Source: Lepas anatifera (taxonomy: Eukaryota; Arthropoda; Thecostraca; Lepadidae). From it: 64,000 bases of DNA. The notes below the pieces were generated by a model. The model was given only the letters and a program-made list of their open reading frames with translations, was not told the origin of the DNA and ran no database searches. The stretch covers positions 930,001 through 994,000 of the forward strand of contig JAOTON010001271.1 in NCBI GenBank assembly GCA_034440635.1, read 5' to 3'. This document shows, piece after piece, positions 45,700-59,700 of this stretch; position 1 is the first letter of the stretch, and the number at the start of each line of letters is the position of its first letter. A program made the translations under genes and the position numbers.

Positions 45700-46531
45700 T
45701 AAAATTTACATCCGACCTCTTCGATTATGCAGATGCAGTATACGACGATCGTATTACCATATCCGACTCAATCCGGCTCGAAAGATTGCAAAGCAGGGCA
45801 GCTAAGCTTATGATTGGGGCACTGTTCAGAACCCCATCAGGAAACCTACGGGCTGAGTGAGGACTAGAGGCTTTAAAATCGCGTAGAAAGATTCACAAAC
45901 TTATAGTTTTCCATAAAATATTGTATTTTGGAGATAATTTACCCACCTACATCACATCCCTCATTACAGAAACTAGGCAAAATAGAACGGGCAGACTCTT
46001 ACGGAAAGAAAGAACATTGATCATGCCGAAGTCAAGAACATCTTCCTTTCAACGATCGTTTTTCGAATCTCCGTAAAAAGCTGGAATGATCCTCCAGAAA
46101 GCATAAGGAACATGCGGAACGCAAGCCAATTCAAATGCACTGTTACAGAAAGATACGGTGCTGCTAAACCCCCAATTATTACTTTCTGGGCACAAAACTC
46201 GGAAACATATTTCACCCAAGGCTTAGAATGGGACTAACTCAGCTTAACCCAGACATCTTCAAATATAACCCTTTGCACAGTCCAGCATGTTCATGTGCAT
46301 GGCCATCCCAGGGAGGATGCTAGGCACTTCGTCTTGGAATGTCCAAAATTTGCTGAACATATAAATAATGTATTAGATTTGATAGCGACCAATGACATTC
46401 TCAGGAATCTAGCAATAAAACAAGTGATTGATGCTCTAATTTTTGGAAACATTACAGATAAAAGTTTGCAAATTATCATTGCCAACTCATTTCAAAATTT
46501 CCTCGTCCAAACCAGGCGTTTCAACTTGTGA
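45700..46531 (+). pseudogene. LINE relic D: C-terminal reverse transcriptase region
   Basis: Frame-broken translation gives DYADAVYDDRITISDSIRLE, LQSRAAKLMIGALF, then KIHKLIVFHKILY, and finally an open frame from 46295 with HPREDARHFVLECPKFAEH, the cysteine/histidine tail seen in many jockey- and CR1-like ORF2 proteins. Several stops and shifts occur between. The endonuclease and catalytic palm are absent; only the 3' part of an insertion remains. Confidence 0.7.
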
Positions 46532-46748
46532 GCTGGATGGGGACCGTCCACCATTCCAAAGTGGAATGATGGACGGCCCAAATTTGTGGAAACTGTTGTC
46601 TGAGGTGATTGGCGCTGCGTGGATTGTATTATAAGTTGGCCCAAGTGTTGTGTGATTTGTCGCGATTGGTGGAAGCCCGTTTTGGTTGGTGGTGGAGCAA
46701 TGCTTACTGCTTATGACATTAAACCGAGCGATAGGCACCGCGATTTAA

Positions 46749-47770
46749 CCCTCGCCCCACCGGGGGGGCCATCGATGGCCCCCCTAAGGTTTTTCCGGGA
46801 TAGCAGAAAAACGACGAGGCGCAGCACCGCGGTTGAGGGCTCTACCTCTCACTGCATCATTTTCCCATCATCCCTGAAATTTTTACCCCGGGTCACCCAA
46901 GGTCAGGTCACCAGACGAGGTCAACCAAGGTCACCTCACTTCACTTTAGAGCTCTGTAAGAGCTACATTTCAAAGTCAATCGATTTGAAACTTCCTACAC
47001 TTCATGACCCCTCCAGGGTCTACAAGGTGTATATCCGGGATTTTTCGATTTCGTGCCCTGAGGTCAGGTCACGAGGCGACCTCTCCCATTGGAAAAGCAT
47101 GGAGAAAAGCTATTTCATGATATAAAAGCCACAAAAATGATTGCAAATACTCAGACTGCTCAGAACAACGTTTTTGGACACCCTTTCACGGATCCCAGGG
47201 GTCATATTTGCCCTTTGACTTTTCCAAGGTCATCCAAGGTCACCGGAGGTCAAAAACAGTATTTTGACAATAACTTTTGACCTAATTGAGCTAGAGCGGT
47301 GAAACAAACACCATCGTGTTTGTCTTGTCACTGGCTTTCATTTGATATACGGCAAGGTCACTTTTTGACCTTTCGTGACCTCAGGTCATATTAGGTCACG
47401 AGGTGACCTCTGGCGGTCAAACCAATGGCGGGAGGTCTTTACCTTCCACATAGCGGAATAAGTACTGGCAATTTGCTATCAAATGTACTTTACCAGACCT
47501 CAATAGCTCTAATGACATAAGAGTTATGCCCAGTTTGCTTAATCATTGCATATTTGAGTGAAAATAGCCGATCTTGACCTAATTTGACCTCTGGAGGTCA
47601 AACCATTGACCTGAGCACCAAAACATGCGAAGTAATTTTTACTGAATTCACGCGAGCTTTCTATTGCACTTTGCAGATTTGCGCTAACGCCCATATTTTC
47701 GGAGTTAGAGGGGGCCATCGATGGCCCCCGGTGGGGCGAAGGTGGCGCCGGACCCCCGGTGGGGCGCGGG
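46749..47770 (+). mobile_element. Family C TTAA element, full length (1022 bp)
   Basis: TTAA at 46745-46748 and 47771-47774. The left terminus CCCTCGCCCCACCGGGGG is followed by the palindrome GGCCATCGATGGCC, which recurs before the right end. The right end is GGTGGGGCGCGGG. Many AGGTCA/TGACCT hexamers, some in pairs, fill the interior; no coding frame. TTAA followed by CCC is the classic piggyBac-type end. Confidence 0.88.
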
Positions 47771-47843
47771 TTAAAACCCTTATGAGTTTTTTTGTGCCGG
47801 TCGCGCCCGTTGAGTGTTGAATTTATGTATGCTGAGAGAGGAA

Positions 47844-47877
47844 ATACATACATACATACATACATACATACATACAT
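47844..47877. repeat. (ATAC)n microsatellite
   Basis: Eight or so ATAC units, immediately before a truncated family B element. Confidence 0.95.
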
Positions 47878-48486
47878 CTGATCCACCATAGACAATATGC
47901 ATATCAATAGACTTGCAATACTAACGCTATGAAAATAAAAGCCCTATCATTATTTTCTGTGAAGGTATTGACCCAAGTATGAGGAGCTTAGTAGTTCCCA
48001 GAGTACTTCGCAGAGTTCACAGGTCCAGACTTGCGGCATGGACCTAGAGTGGGGTTTAAGATACTACGATTTTAGGAAAAGGAAGGTATTGTAAGCCATA
48101 TCTAAAGAAATATAGCCATTTTCGGCCGATTTCAATTTTTCCCACGCATTTCCAGTGGAGAAGTCATGACCCGTACCTGACACAAGGCCATTGATGTAAG
48201 AAAATCCCGTTACGCAGCTTTTGGTACTCGATTGACCCAATATGTTATAAAAATATCATATCAATACAACTAATCCGCTTTCAAATCTTGTTGGGAGTGA
48301 AGTCACTTCATCTGGCCTGTTGACCTGAACTGAAATGAACCAAACTTAAAACTCTCCGAGAACTTGCAGAACCGATTAGGGATAAGGTGCACCAAGTACT
48401 GTGGTGGTTCACCTGCTGTTTTTTTTTTTGGTGCCGCCGGAAAAACCCGAGGGATGGGGTGCTCAAACACCCCACTAGGGCGAGTG
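47878..48486 (-). mobile_element. Family B TTAA element, truncated
   Basis: In reverse complement it begins CACTCGCCCTAGTGGGG next to TTAA (48487-48490), followed by the GC block and AGGTCA cluster of the family. It is cut at the ATAC microsatellite, so about 40% is missing. Confidence 0.75.
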
Positions 48487-48494
48487 TTAACCAC

Positions 48495-51400
48495 AGGATG
48501 ACCACGCCAGTCAATTGACCGATAACACTTGGGAAAATATGAACTATACTAGGACATACAAATATATGAAGCCAATATTCCTGCAGCTTCTATAATTTTT
48601 CACCACCATTTGGGCAGTATGAAATGTGTTGCCTCTGTTAATTCTTAAAGATAAAAAGTTAGGCATACCCAGAACGGTCATACCACTCAATTGACGGATT
48701 AACTTTTTTAAGGCTATTGCCGGCTAAGACGCATCGCCAATTATAATTTGCATAATTATATGTGATTCAAACTCAAGTGTTCTCAACTTAAACACATTTG
48801 GCCGTTTTGGTTGCTATTCTTCGCATTTGCAATGCAGCTTTGGGCACATCGGTGTTGCATTCCACATATTTTGTGCTATTCAAAATCCCCCTGACGGAAA
48901 AGAAAACTCTTCAAAATAGCTGAATGTTTCAGCTGCTGTCATAGCAATGGCAAGTGCCTTAATACCATTTATTTACATGTAATGATGACTTCAGCAGATT
49001 CTGAGGCATCTGAATCGGGCAAGATGAAGACATGCAATTCATACCATGGTGTACTGGTTGTCCCAAATACTCATTTTTGTTCGAACTTAGTACAATATTG
49101 GCGATAATTTCCCAGATTTTAGGACCGGTGAGAGTCTGCGCGCATGACCAATTAGATCAGTTGCCATACCTATTAGCCAAAGTCAATAGCTGCCTCAGAC
49201 TCTGCGTGAAGTCATGTCAGAAGTCGGTTTCCGGTCTTGCGTCCCTCATAAATATGGATCTCGGGTTCACCGCTGGGATCGATTCGTTTTTGGGCTATGG
49301 GGATGCTTTTATTGGGCATGACACATTACAGGAGGTAAAAAAGAATGACTTATTCAGTCGACGTATACAAAAATATTCGTGGAATATTTTTTTAATGGGA
49401 GGCGCTGGCTGAAGAGTCATCTTCATCCGGCTCTGGCGCGTCAGCCAGGAACGTCTGCGCGACGGCAGCTGGATAACGGAGAATAAGAGTGCGGAAACTT
49501 GCAAGGAATTGACCGAGAAGAGAAACAAAATATCAGCATTCTTGGTCCAAAAAATTTGGAGCGCACTTTCGGCTTCGGGCTGTTGAAAAAGCACGTCAAT
49601 TAAAATAATTCAGGGAAAATAAGGAAAATCTACTTTTGTTTCTTCAAAATTGTTGAAAAGTGGTTAAGAAAGGGCCTTTTCAGATCCTTTTGTGTAACGT
49701 GCCTTCCGAGATTCTACGCTGCTCAAATCCGTAAAATGACACAATGGTCTTTTCAGCCAAAAAGAAGTAAGCAAAATATTTGCACACGAAAATACATTTT
49801 GCAACAGGCAGACAATCACCAGCCAAACTGATCTTGACTGTCAACGTACTGATCTGCTGTACGTAAGATTGGGCAAAGAATACTCGCCTTCATTGTTGGA
49901 CGTGCCGTACCAGGCACGCACACGTCCAGAGCAGAAGTTCAGATTATCCGTTAGATGTGACAGTGTGTGTATATTGGGCGGGTGTAGCCTCGATCTTTTT
50001 CACATGTTTGTGTATCCTGAGTGAACAATGAAGTGTGCTCAGCTGGGACAGGTCAATTGATCGGCGGGGCCGTTCTGGCTGTGCACATTTTCCGGCTGTC
50101 CTAGGGTTAACCATGTAAGTTACACCATAAGGAATGAGACATGCTAAATGCCCCTGCTAAATCACACCTAGCTTGTGTTACATTTTCAACCAACTCAGGA
50201 AAATAGCGAGATGGACATGTTCCAAGTCCTTACTAATATACTATACGTTTTCAAGAATATTGGGTTCTAGGGTAACTTAACGTATATTTATCCGAAGCCT
50301 TAGCAAAATCTACCTCAAACGTCTCCTTTTCATGCCGAAAAAGTTTTCCCTGTATAACTGGTACCAGTTAAAACTAATACCAAGGCTTTTTTAGGGACAA
50401 TCTAATCTGGCTGTAGTATATATCTTAGATTTCCTCCACGTTTTAGAAAACTCAATTTCAAGATAACAAAAACTAAGAATGCTTACGCTTTTAGCTGAAA
50501 CAAAAACTAGCAAACAGTCACTTGGGCATCTTGCCAAGCGTTCCAAAACGGTTACTGCCTCTTATCAAGGTTATCGCTGCAGTCGATACCGCACCTCCCC
50601 ATTTGCTGGTGGCAGTGGCTTCGAGAGCGTTGCGTGGTCGGTTCGGTGACCCATCGGCCCGGTGCTGGGATGTCCTCACATAATCAACGGGCGGACCAAA
50701 CCTCGTTATTGTTCCGGACGACCGATTTAGTGAGTAGCGGGCCGATTTAGTGCCGAGGATGGACAGTTTAGTGGCGGGGTTAGCGTTGATTTAGCGAGGA
50801 CAAAGCTGGTTTTGGACACACTGTGACAACTTTTGATGGATGATAGCACCGCTTTAATGGCTTCGATTTGGGACTGGGAATAGCGAAAATGAGTTTACCT
50901 GGAATTGAAAACCTAATAGTTCCGATGTAGTATAAAAATCTTCTGATATTGGTTAGGTTCTCGAGTATCAAAAGGGTATATTTTACAAAGAAGGTAGCAT
51001 TAGCTTAACCGATATTCGACTTTACCATGCTGTTTCATAAATGGGTATAAATTTGACCCATTCTGACCCACTGTAACGTCAGGGTTCAACAAATATGGCT
51101 AAAACTCGGTTCCAGAGTAGAAGATGGTAAGGTGCTTTCAGTGCATTTTCAATTTCCTTCCATACCACCTCCCGTTCTCGAGATCATAGGGGGTCCGATC
51201 GGACACCCTCAGCCGGTGATGTGTACGGAAAGAGCCCAGGCGGTGCCGGGGTACCTTCTTTACTTGAAACTTTACTGTCTGTGTTTGCAATAACAAGCAC
51301 AGGAAGCATTATGTAGGTGGTCAAAAATGCTCAGCTGCAAAATACGACTCTAATTACAATTTATCCGCATTGTTTGGTAGTGGCCCACGTCTACTGTGCT

Positions 51401-52860
51401 ACGCTAGCGTTCCATTTCGTGCCTCACACCCATTGGAGCACCATTATCTGATTGCACAAACAACATTATTCTGAAACGGCGTGAGTTGTAACTGTGGCTC
51501 CTTTAACGGTGCTTTTAGAATGCATTGCCCTTTCGCACGGCATCGCAGGTGTACTTCAGATATGTGCACAAACCGAGAACTACACACTTAATCGACGCGT
51601 GGCTTATTATCTTCTTGGGTTCGGAACGATGGTGCAAGCCAGAAAAACCACACAAAAGTCAGCTTAGAACAGAGGCACCTACAATGACGCTGGGGTAGCT
51701 AAAAGTTGGTACGAGTTGCTCGGATGGCACGGCACCACTCTCACCCTGTTGAGAAAGGTTACGGTCATGAGGTGACATCGCATTAAAATAATCAGTAGTG
51801 GCTTGATCCTCAGGATACTAGGATCAACAAGCAATGTGGTCTGTGCTGCGTTGAGTTTTTTGGTGCGAGGGTAAATTTGTCTCCAGATTAGCCTATTGAA
51901 ATCTCGCATTGTTGCAGGGTTGTTATTTTGTATGGTGGAAAGTGTGGCTCACAACTAAAACATGCTTACACTAACTCGACTTGTTGACCTGCAGCAGCAC
52001 TAACACAATAAAATGAAATACGTTAGTGTCCTTACCATCGCTTTGTGAACATGCATAGGTTAGAGCAATGCAGAAAACTAGATCGCTTATATATTGATTA
52101 ACCATCAAAGCGTCTAATGTACACTAATTGTAAAACTTGGGTAGCTTACATACCTACAATTTCAGGAAGATTATGCACTTTCTAGGTAATTTAAGCATAT
52201 CCTATATGTAATTTCATCGCGACCATGAAACCTAAAGAGATGTGTTGAACATTATCTCCGTTTAAAACAAGTTGTCAAGGTACAGAGCATATGTTATTGA
52301 AAGAAGAAGGTGGGAGACTATGGAGCCGTTTAGCCGTGGGCCTGAAACGGTGCAGTAGCACCTGGCGTCTTGTGTTAACTCCGAAATAAGACTCTGTGAA
52401 GGTCATAGAGTAAGTATTTCTTAAAGTTCGAAGATGCATCAATCAAGCATGGGCCAGTACACTCGCCTTCTCCCTGAATATGTACTGCAATGCAAAATAA
52501 CATCAATACGCGAGTCCCAGTCAGGATTCCTGAACAAAATTTAAATGAGACACCCCTGTTAGAAGACCTCTGTTGTTGTGGATGTTTAAAAACGTCATAA
52601 ATGTAGCACCGGCAATCACGGCAGTTTTTACTGCTGTTATAAATTGTACAACAGTTTCTCCGGACTTTTTCGTCATGATGTGGTTATGTATATCCATATG
52701 AGGATTCTGAGCCAACGCAATTCAATAATATGCACATGTATTTTTGGCTCAACATTTGCATATAATCAACCAATACCGATAGTTTCCTTGTCGGTGAACA
52801 GGAGGATCCTCGAGAATTCTGCTCATTTCAGTTAACCAACAAAAACTTTTTACTCGTGAT
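48495..52860. other. Unassigned 4.4 kb
   Basis: No gene was recognised on either strand; open frames are short and without known domains. A GC-rich block 'ggggtccgatcggacaccc' at 51189-51208 resembles an eroded TTAA-element end and a block near 21376. Exons with canonical splice sites could exist here but cannot be told from background. Confidence 0.4.
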
Positions 52861-54479
52861 TCGTTTGCCCTCGCCCCGGTGGGGAGGTGTTCGAACACCC
52901 CCTTGGGTTTTTCCTGCCGCACAAAAAAACGGCTGCGCAAAGCGCCGCCGTACTTGGCACATCTTATCCTTGATCAACTCCGCAACTTTCCTCAAAATTT
53001 TAAGGTTGGGTCGTCTCAGGTCAGGTCACTAGTGAAGGTCAAGTGACCTAACCTCCAGAAATTTTTAACCCTATTTCCAACGGGCTTCCGGATACCCCTA
53101 TTTCCAACAGGGGGCCGAATCCGCCCCCCTAAGATCTCAAAACCTACCCTGCCGATTTTAAAATTCAAACTTCAATCAATTCCTCTATATCTGAAATCAA
53201 TTTTAAAAAATAAAAAATTCAAAATTTTGAAAATTGAGGGAAGGGAGATCCAAAATATACAAAATTTCTGTCTTTTTTAGATTATCCGTAGCTCTTGTCT
53301 CTCAGGTTTGATTTTCACGAAACTAGTATGGATTGACAAGGAATTACTAGGAAATGGTCAAATCTCTCAGGGAGTGTCCCACTTTTATAATGGGTTTTGA
53401 ACTGAGATAGCAGTTTTGTAGAGCGTGTTGAGAAACCACTATCGGCATATTTAATTTCACCCAGAGCTCTCAGTATAAAATTTCCGCCGGCTTTAAAGTT
53501 CAAATTAAAGGGGCCTATTGGCTTATTTCAAACCCTGAAGGAATACCTTCAATATGATTGCAGTAATCTGGCTGGTCGTAAGCTCTACGTCTCGTCCACA
53601 CACTTAAAATACCATACTAGCGAGTGAACCAGCATGCAACTGCTTGTCCACCGGCCTGTTAGGCAAAAAGTTGTCCAGTTTAGGTCGTTATTGGGTAAAA
53701 ATTAGGCCAATAACTGCAATACACATAATATCCTGCCTCCCCCGTACTTTTGCAAATAAGCTTTAAATGTTTTTGTCAAAATCCAGCTTTGAAATGGTTT
53801 CCTTACATCAGAAATATGTATAATGTTTCTGCCACTGAATAAACTCAGCTACCGTAGTGATCCCTGACGTGCAGTTCTTGCACCAGAGCTTCGTATTGTA
53901 CTGCATGCTATTTTCGCCGTGCGGAAATGCTCTGAATGGAGCTCATAGCGAGTCTATGATCAACGTTTGGGATTTCACTGATTATCAACAGTGTTATTTT
54001 GATGACGTCACATATTGTTGGAAAAGAGGATATATTTCTGTTTTTAGCGCACGAAAGTGAGGAAAAATTCTGTTTCCTGTTTTTCAGACCTCTCTTGTTC
54101 TTAAAATGTTCTTTTTAGGATTTTCACAAATGGGTCTACTCACTTTAATGCTAAATTAAAAACTCAAGGGCGGTTCAAGGACCATAAATTTGGGGGAATT
54201 ATATGAATTCTTTCATATTTTTTAGCAGAAACGCTCACGCCAAGTACAGTGTGATATCTCTGACGTCAATCAAAGTGCTCAAATGCCAAAAATATTCCAG
54301 AGGCGGATTCAGGGAGGTAAAATAGTGGGGTAAAACATAAATTACCCCGCCTTTCAGGTATGACTACTTTTCAAATTACCCCGCCTTTATCAACCCCTGC
54401 GCGATCCGGGGAACACTCCTGGAGCCGCCTATGGATGAATGGTGTCCATTTGGTGTTGGGAATAAATGCAAATATTTAA

Positions 54480-55425
54480 CACCCGCACTGGAGGGGGGTC
54501 TGGCACTAACGCGCACTGGAGGGGGCCTGGTAGACCCACTAAGATCTCGGAAACTAAGAAGTGTAGAAAAACGCCACTTTGCAGGTGGGTGGGGGCCATG
54601 ATGATCTACATGATGACCAATTTTCATTGACCTAGGTCAATATCTTCAAGGTCAAACGAGGTCGTAAAGGTCAAATATTTGCCATGCTGGGGAACGATTA
54701 GTAAATGCTGTGATTCTGCGGGATAATGGCGGGAATAAGCTAAAGGCGGATAAGGTTCATAGAGAAGAGGTCTCAAAAAGGCTTCCCCACAACTTTTGGG
54801 TCAAGGTCATCCAAGGTCATTGACCTTTAAGGTCACAATTTAGTATATTACTTATAATGTGCACTTCGACTAACACTATAGCCACTGTTTGGCGGGAAAT
54901 GGGGATTGACCTTTGCAAATGACCTTTGACCTTGACCTTTGACCTTGACCTTTGTATTGGGGTATCCTATCGATGACGTCATAGCATAATATATGTCAGA
55001 CCAAAAAAAAATATATATATATGTCAGACCAGGTAACGTCATTCAGCCGGACGCACAGTGGTCAGTGACCTTGAAAGTGCAGATATGACCTTGACCTGTG
55101 ACCTTTGACCTTGACCTTGACTTCCATGTGAAGTGACCTTGACATATAATCCCGGTTATATGGAGTTATGACGTCACCACTCGGTCTCCAATGCAAGCTA
55201 ACTGGTTCGACCGCGCATTTATGGCGATCCCAAAATGCAGGTCTGACTTTGAAAGCCTATAAGTCAAACAATTTTTGACAGATTTTTAAAAAAGTCTTCA
55301 CAAATCGACGCGCTATTAAATTCTGTTAAATGTGGCCAAGTATCGTTTTTCGGCTACGGGCGGTTCTCCGGCCACCTTGGAAAAATAGGTGGGGGGGCCT
55401 CCGAGGTCCCCCTCCAGTGCGCGTG
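54480..55425 (+). mobile_element. Family D TTAA element, 946 bp
   Basis: TTAA at 54476-54479 and 55426-55429. The left end is CACCCGCACTGGAGGGGG, followed 30 bp later by a second copy of the terminal module (ACGCGCACTGGAGGGGG). The right end complement is CACGCGCACTGGAGGGGG. The interior has (TTGACC)n-like arrays at 54906-54955 and 55084-55120. Confidence 0.88.
54906..55120 (-). repeat. TGACCTT arrays
   Basis: Runs of 'gacctttgaccttgacc', that is AGGTCAAAGGTCA-type direct repeats on the minus strand, at 54906-54955 and 55084-55120. AGGTCA is the nuclear-receptor half-site; whether these are bound is unknown. Confidence 0.75.
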
Positions 55426-55429
55426 TTAA

Positions 55430-56060
55430 GATGCTTTGCCCCATTCAATACAGACACAACACTAAAATGCGCTTGGAAGTTAGCGAACCCCCTAATTACG
55501 GTACCTGAGCACGCCTATGATATCATATTATCATACAATACACGGATGGGATGAATACATGCTTATTTTTACCCCTTCCGTCCATTCTGTAGGCAGTTTA
55601 TTCACTTTGGAAGAGTTCAAATGAAATGGATGACATTGTACACCCCAATTTTGAGCTCCTGGAACCGCTTAAGGCAAAAATATTTAAAAATACACATCAA
55701 CCGTCATTCCAAATCTCATTTAGTGTTAGAACTAAATGCATAGTTACAATGCTTTGTCCCATTCAATGCACACACAACACTCAAACGAACTTGAGTGCAA
55801 GTGAACCCCCCTAATTACCGTACCTGAGCACGTCTATGGCTTCTTATCATCATAAAATACACATATGGGATCAATGCATGGTTATATCTACCCCTCCCGA
55901 AGATTCTGTACGCAATATATTTACCTTGGAAGAGTTCGGATGGATTACAATGTAAACCCCCCAATTTAAGCTTCTGGAAGCGCCTATGAACAAAATCATA
56001 TCAAACTATACATTAACAGTCATCCTAAATTTCAGTAATAACACTCAAACATTACAACTG
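55430..56060 (+). repeat. Tandem duplication, unit about 313 bp
   Basis: 'atgctttg(t/c)cccattcaat' at about 55432 recurs at about 55748, with matching order of 'taattac(g/c)gtacctgagcacg', 'accttggaagagttc'-type blocks and so on. The second unit is diverged and runs to about 56060. Confidence 0.7.
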
Positions 56061-56789
56061 TCGCCAATACGCAACGGACAGCTTTATTGTAGGACAAACG
56101 CAATGCAGGCGAGAATGTCCGGCTTCTGGATAACCCCCCCCAAATTAGCGAGCCATAGCTCCGCCTCTGGCACATATGTATTTTAAAAATTTCAAGGGAG
56201 CATGCGGTATTTAGTTTTAGGAGAAATCACCAAATTTCAAGAGCCTATCTCAAACCGATTCGGAATACTATGGAAAAAGCTGAGGGATAGGCGGAATCTG
56301 CCCCCCCTTGGGAATAGGGTTAAGGCGGCATAAGTGAAAAATGGTGAATCTATCAAATTGAAGCCTATACCACATAAGGCCCTACCGAGCGCCACAAAAC
56401 ATCGTCCGGTATTATTGCTATCGGTGACAAGGTGTCAGATACAGATCATGACCTCTCCATTGGAGATTCATGAGAAAACAGGAATATGGCTGTATTTGTG
56501 TGGAAACAGCTGAGAATAGCTTCACATTCTCCAAATCATGGAATCCTGGGCCGCTTTCCAGGTTCATGTTTCAATTTTTGACCTGTGACCTCTGAGAGGT
56601 CATCTGGGCTATTTAACAGATTTCAGACTTGGGTCAATAACTTTGGAGGAAATGACGATAAAGCTTTTATTTTGATACCTTTACACTTGGATTGTTATCA
56701 AGAGTAGATGGATGTGCATATTGACTGTGCTAGATCAGATAGCGACCTTGACCTGACCTCAGATCAGGTCATTTTCAAGTTGTCGGCCG

Positions 56790-59700
56790 GTAATCAAGCG
56801 AGTGTACGCAGGACCATATTGTAGTAAGTAACAGGCAAAGAATATTGAAAAGAGGAGAATAATTAAGGGAGTGGTGCCCCCCTCCCCTGAAGAAAACGAG
56901 TTTGGGGTGAGTTTTGATCATGTCTCCGTGAGTAATAAGGCAATTACTGTAAAGCTTACCAACGGCGTAAATTCTCTCCTTTGAAAATAGTTGGGCCCCA
57001 ACTGAGTCTACAGGAAAATATATCGTAGTGGAGCATTGACAGAAGACAGACATGTTGGGCAAAATTCAGGGCACTTCCAAGACACAAATTACACGCCCCT
57101 AAAATAACATCCAGAGCTGTCAGAGCATTTCTGGGAAGCATGCAATCTAAGAGAGTCTCAGTGCAGGTAATAAAACTCATTCAACCCACTTGCAGCACGC
57201 CAGGTAGTGTACACTGTACAGTCAAGCTGGTAGAGAATCTGAGGGATGAAAGCTTTTTCCGAGGAATTTAAAGCGCGCGCGGAAACAGTCCCTCTATAAA
57301 TTCCACAAACACCCTTAGATCTCTTAGATTCAGGCTGCCTAAAGAACTGCCGTACAAAATGAGTCCAGGCTCACTTCTGTGCTAATAATCAACCGTATAA
57401 AAGTTGATCGGCAAAATCTGAGCCATTGTCTGATACAGAGTCAAATCAGGACTTTTTGCTCCATTCTGAAAATGCATGGAATTAAATATACGGCTTCTAG
57501 AATATGTCATATGGAATTAGGGACCAGGGGTTGTGATATTTTTGCATTAAACTTTAAACAAAATTAGTCACTCCTAGTTTAAGTGTTGCTCAAATCTGGT
57601 GTCACACCTTGACGTGATGTCCATCGAAATGTGGGTCACTTTCTCTTCGGGTCACCCTGTCTGAGGAAGTCTAATTTTCAATAACGTCTTACCTGAGACA
57701 ACAGTCTTGCACAGCACCCAGAAAAAAACCTATAGACTGCATGCTTCATCGATCTCAAAGCTACCTATTTGCGCGGAAATAGACAAGAGTTGAGAGCCGA
57801 GCCCAGCGATGCCAGTCCCATGGACCCCGTGCCTCGGGCGGTGTTCATCCTCCGCCGCCGCTGCGGCTGCCGAGCGCCGGGACGCTGGGCCGCGATACTG
57901 TGGGAAAGGAGAGCGAGACGCGGGGGTAGTGCTCTCGGGACTTGTTTATTGATCCGCATGTGGTGGGTTTTGTGGCTCGCAAATGGCAAAACAGGAATAT
58001 TTGGCATGCTTCTCAGTATTGATCGCTCAATCCAATCCCCATTAAGGTTTCTAAAATTCACTTCGAAACAAAATTGTATACTCTTTCATCTGATTTGTGT
58101 CCAAGGTTCTATCCGGGGCAGGGATGAAACCCAAATATTCATTACATCGGTGATATGTCATTTCCACAGATATTCCTGACTCGTACAGGTCGAGCCATGT
58201 TGAGAAAGATGTTCTAAACGAAATACAACGTCTCCATGAATGGACGCTTCTGACATGTTGGACAACATCCAAATAGCATCCCCGACAGCATCAGTTCCAA
58301 AGAATCTGTATGGAAGCCAAATCAACCAATTAATTTAGGGTGGCTTACAGACGCAACGCTCTGAGGATGGAAAATAGTGCTCATACTAAAATACATATCT
58401 GGCAGCTTGTTTTGGTCCTTTTTTCGGAGGCTTCATTCAAAATGTTAGCGTCAAAGCTTCATTTTTACTCGCAAAATAAACAAAAAATTCAGAGCAGAAA
58501 ACACAAATAGATGTGTACTTAGCTGGCCTCCTATGTCGAGTTTAGTCGAAACAATACATACACTAGACACTACACATGATAGGCAAGACTGGGACAATAA
58601 CAAGGTGAAGAAGGCTAACTTTCTGCTCTCCTACAAATTTCAGCAAGGAATAATAGTGTTTTTAGAGAGTTCGCTACTTCAGCGTCTCATAACTCATACT
58701 TGCACAATCCAAAGGAATCTGGCAGCCTTTGAAACGTAGACACAGTTATATGCAAAACTTATTGTTTTGACACCTTAATTCGTTGTGCAACATAACACAA
58801 ATAAGCACAGCGGCAGATAAGAGAAAATGCAGTAAATGAAAGGAGAGGACTACCAGAGTAAGCCTGCGTGGGACCATATGTTGGATTTATACTTCAGCTT
58901 TAGACTTTGGAGGGTATATTAAATATATGCTGGCGGTGGAACACTCCAGAACGCTGACGCCGTGAATGCCACTACGTCAAGGCCACGCTGGGTGCGTATA
59001 CAACGCTTGCGACGACGGAGAGGACGTTACCCGGACAGCGGGCCGCCTCGGACACAACACGCTACTGTGCAGTGAGGTGGTGCACCACGGGTCGCCCCTG
59101 GGGTCAGCTCCCTCCGTCAGAGTGACATGTATTGTGGTAGTTGCTCAAAGTGGTATACTTTTTCCATGGGTATATCAGATAACTCTATTTCAGCATTACT
59201 GTCTTATACTGGTTTGACTATATGACGATCTCAGTTTTCATTGCGATGTTTCACTCATGCCTTCCCACGTTTTCAATTATTATGATCAGCAAGCTTGTTG
59301 TTTTTTATTTCAAACACTTGAGCTGGAAAACTCCTTTAGTGGTTTAATGTCATTAATAACTACGCATAATCAGGCATCTGCTCTGACTTAATCCTGAGTG
59401 CAGTAATACGAGTACTAATTTACGCACTAGATCTTCATTTCGGCATTTTTCTGAAACTCCTCTCTGCAACAACGGTGGCGATAAATTTGTTTTGAAATGT
59501 TTGAGCGTGGCGTCGCTTCCATTAACACAACTTTATCGAAAGTTAGATGTTTCAACTTAGAGTATCCAGCTTACCCTATTATGATCACTTATGATGTTAT
59601 AACCATCTAGAACACTTCTTCCTTAGACTTAAAAATTGTCACGTGCCCTGAAAGACACACTCTAACAGTCGCACTTTGCCTTGGCCTTACCTGGACCGCA

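Larger units (their letters stand above)
53069..56319 (+). mobile_element. Family E TTAA element, 3251 bp with insert
   Basis: Left terminus CCCTATTTCCAACGGG; right terminus complement CCCTATTCCCAAGGGG; TTAA at 53065-53068 and 56320-56323. It contains a family D element and a two-copy tandem repeat of about 313 bp. No transposase was recognised. Internal repeats of a CCCTATTTCCAAC unit lie near the left end (53069 and about 53097). Confidence 0.8.
52868..56785 (+). mobile_element. Family B TTAA element hosting a two-level nest
   Basis: The left end CCCTCGCCCCGGTGGGG begins at about 52868 with a decayed TTAA. The interior stops at 53068 and resumes at 56324 ('ggcggcataag...gaatctatc'), matching 35151-35210 and 1727-1770 across the break. 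The interrupting element is family E. The right end is eroded near 56785. Confidence 0.75.
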
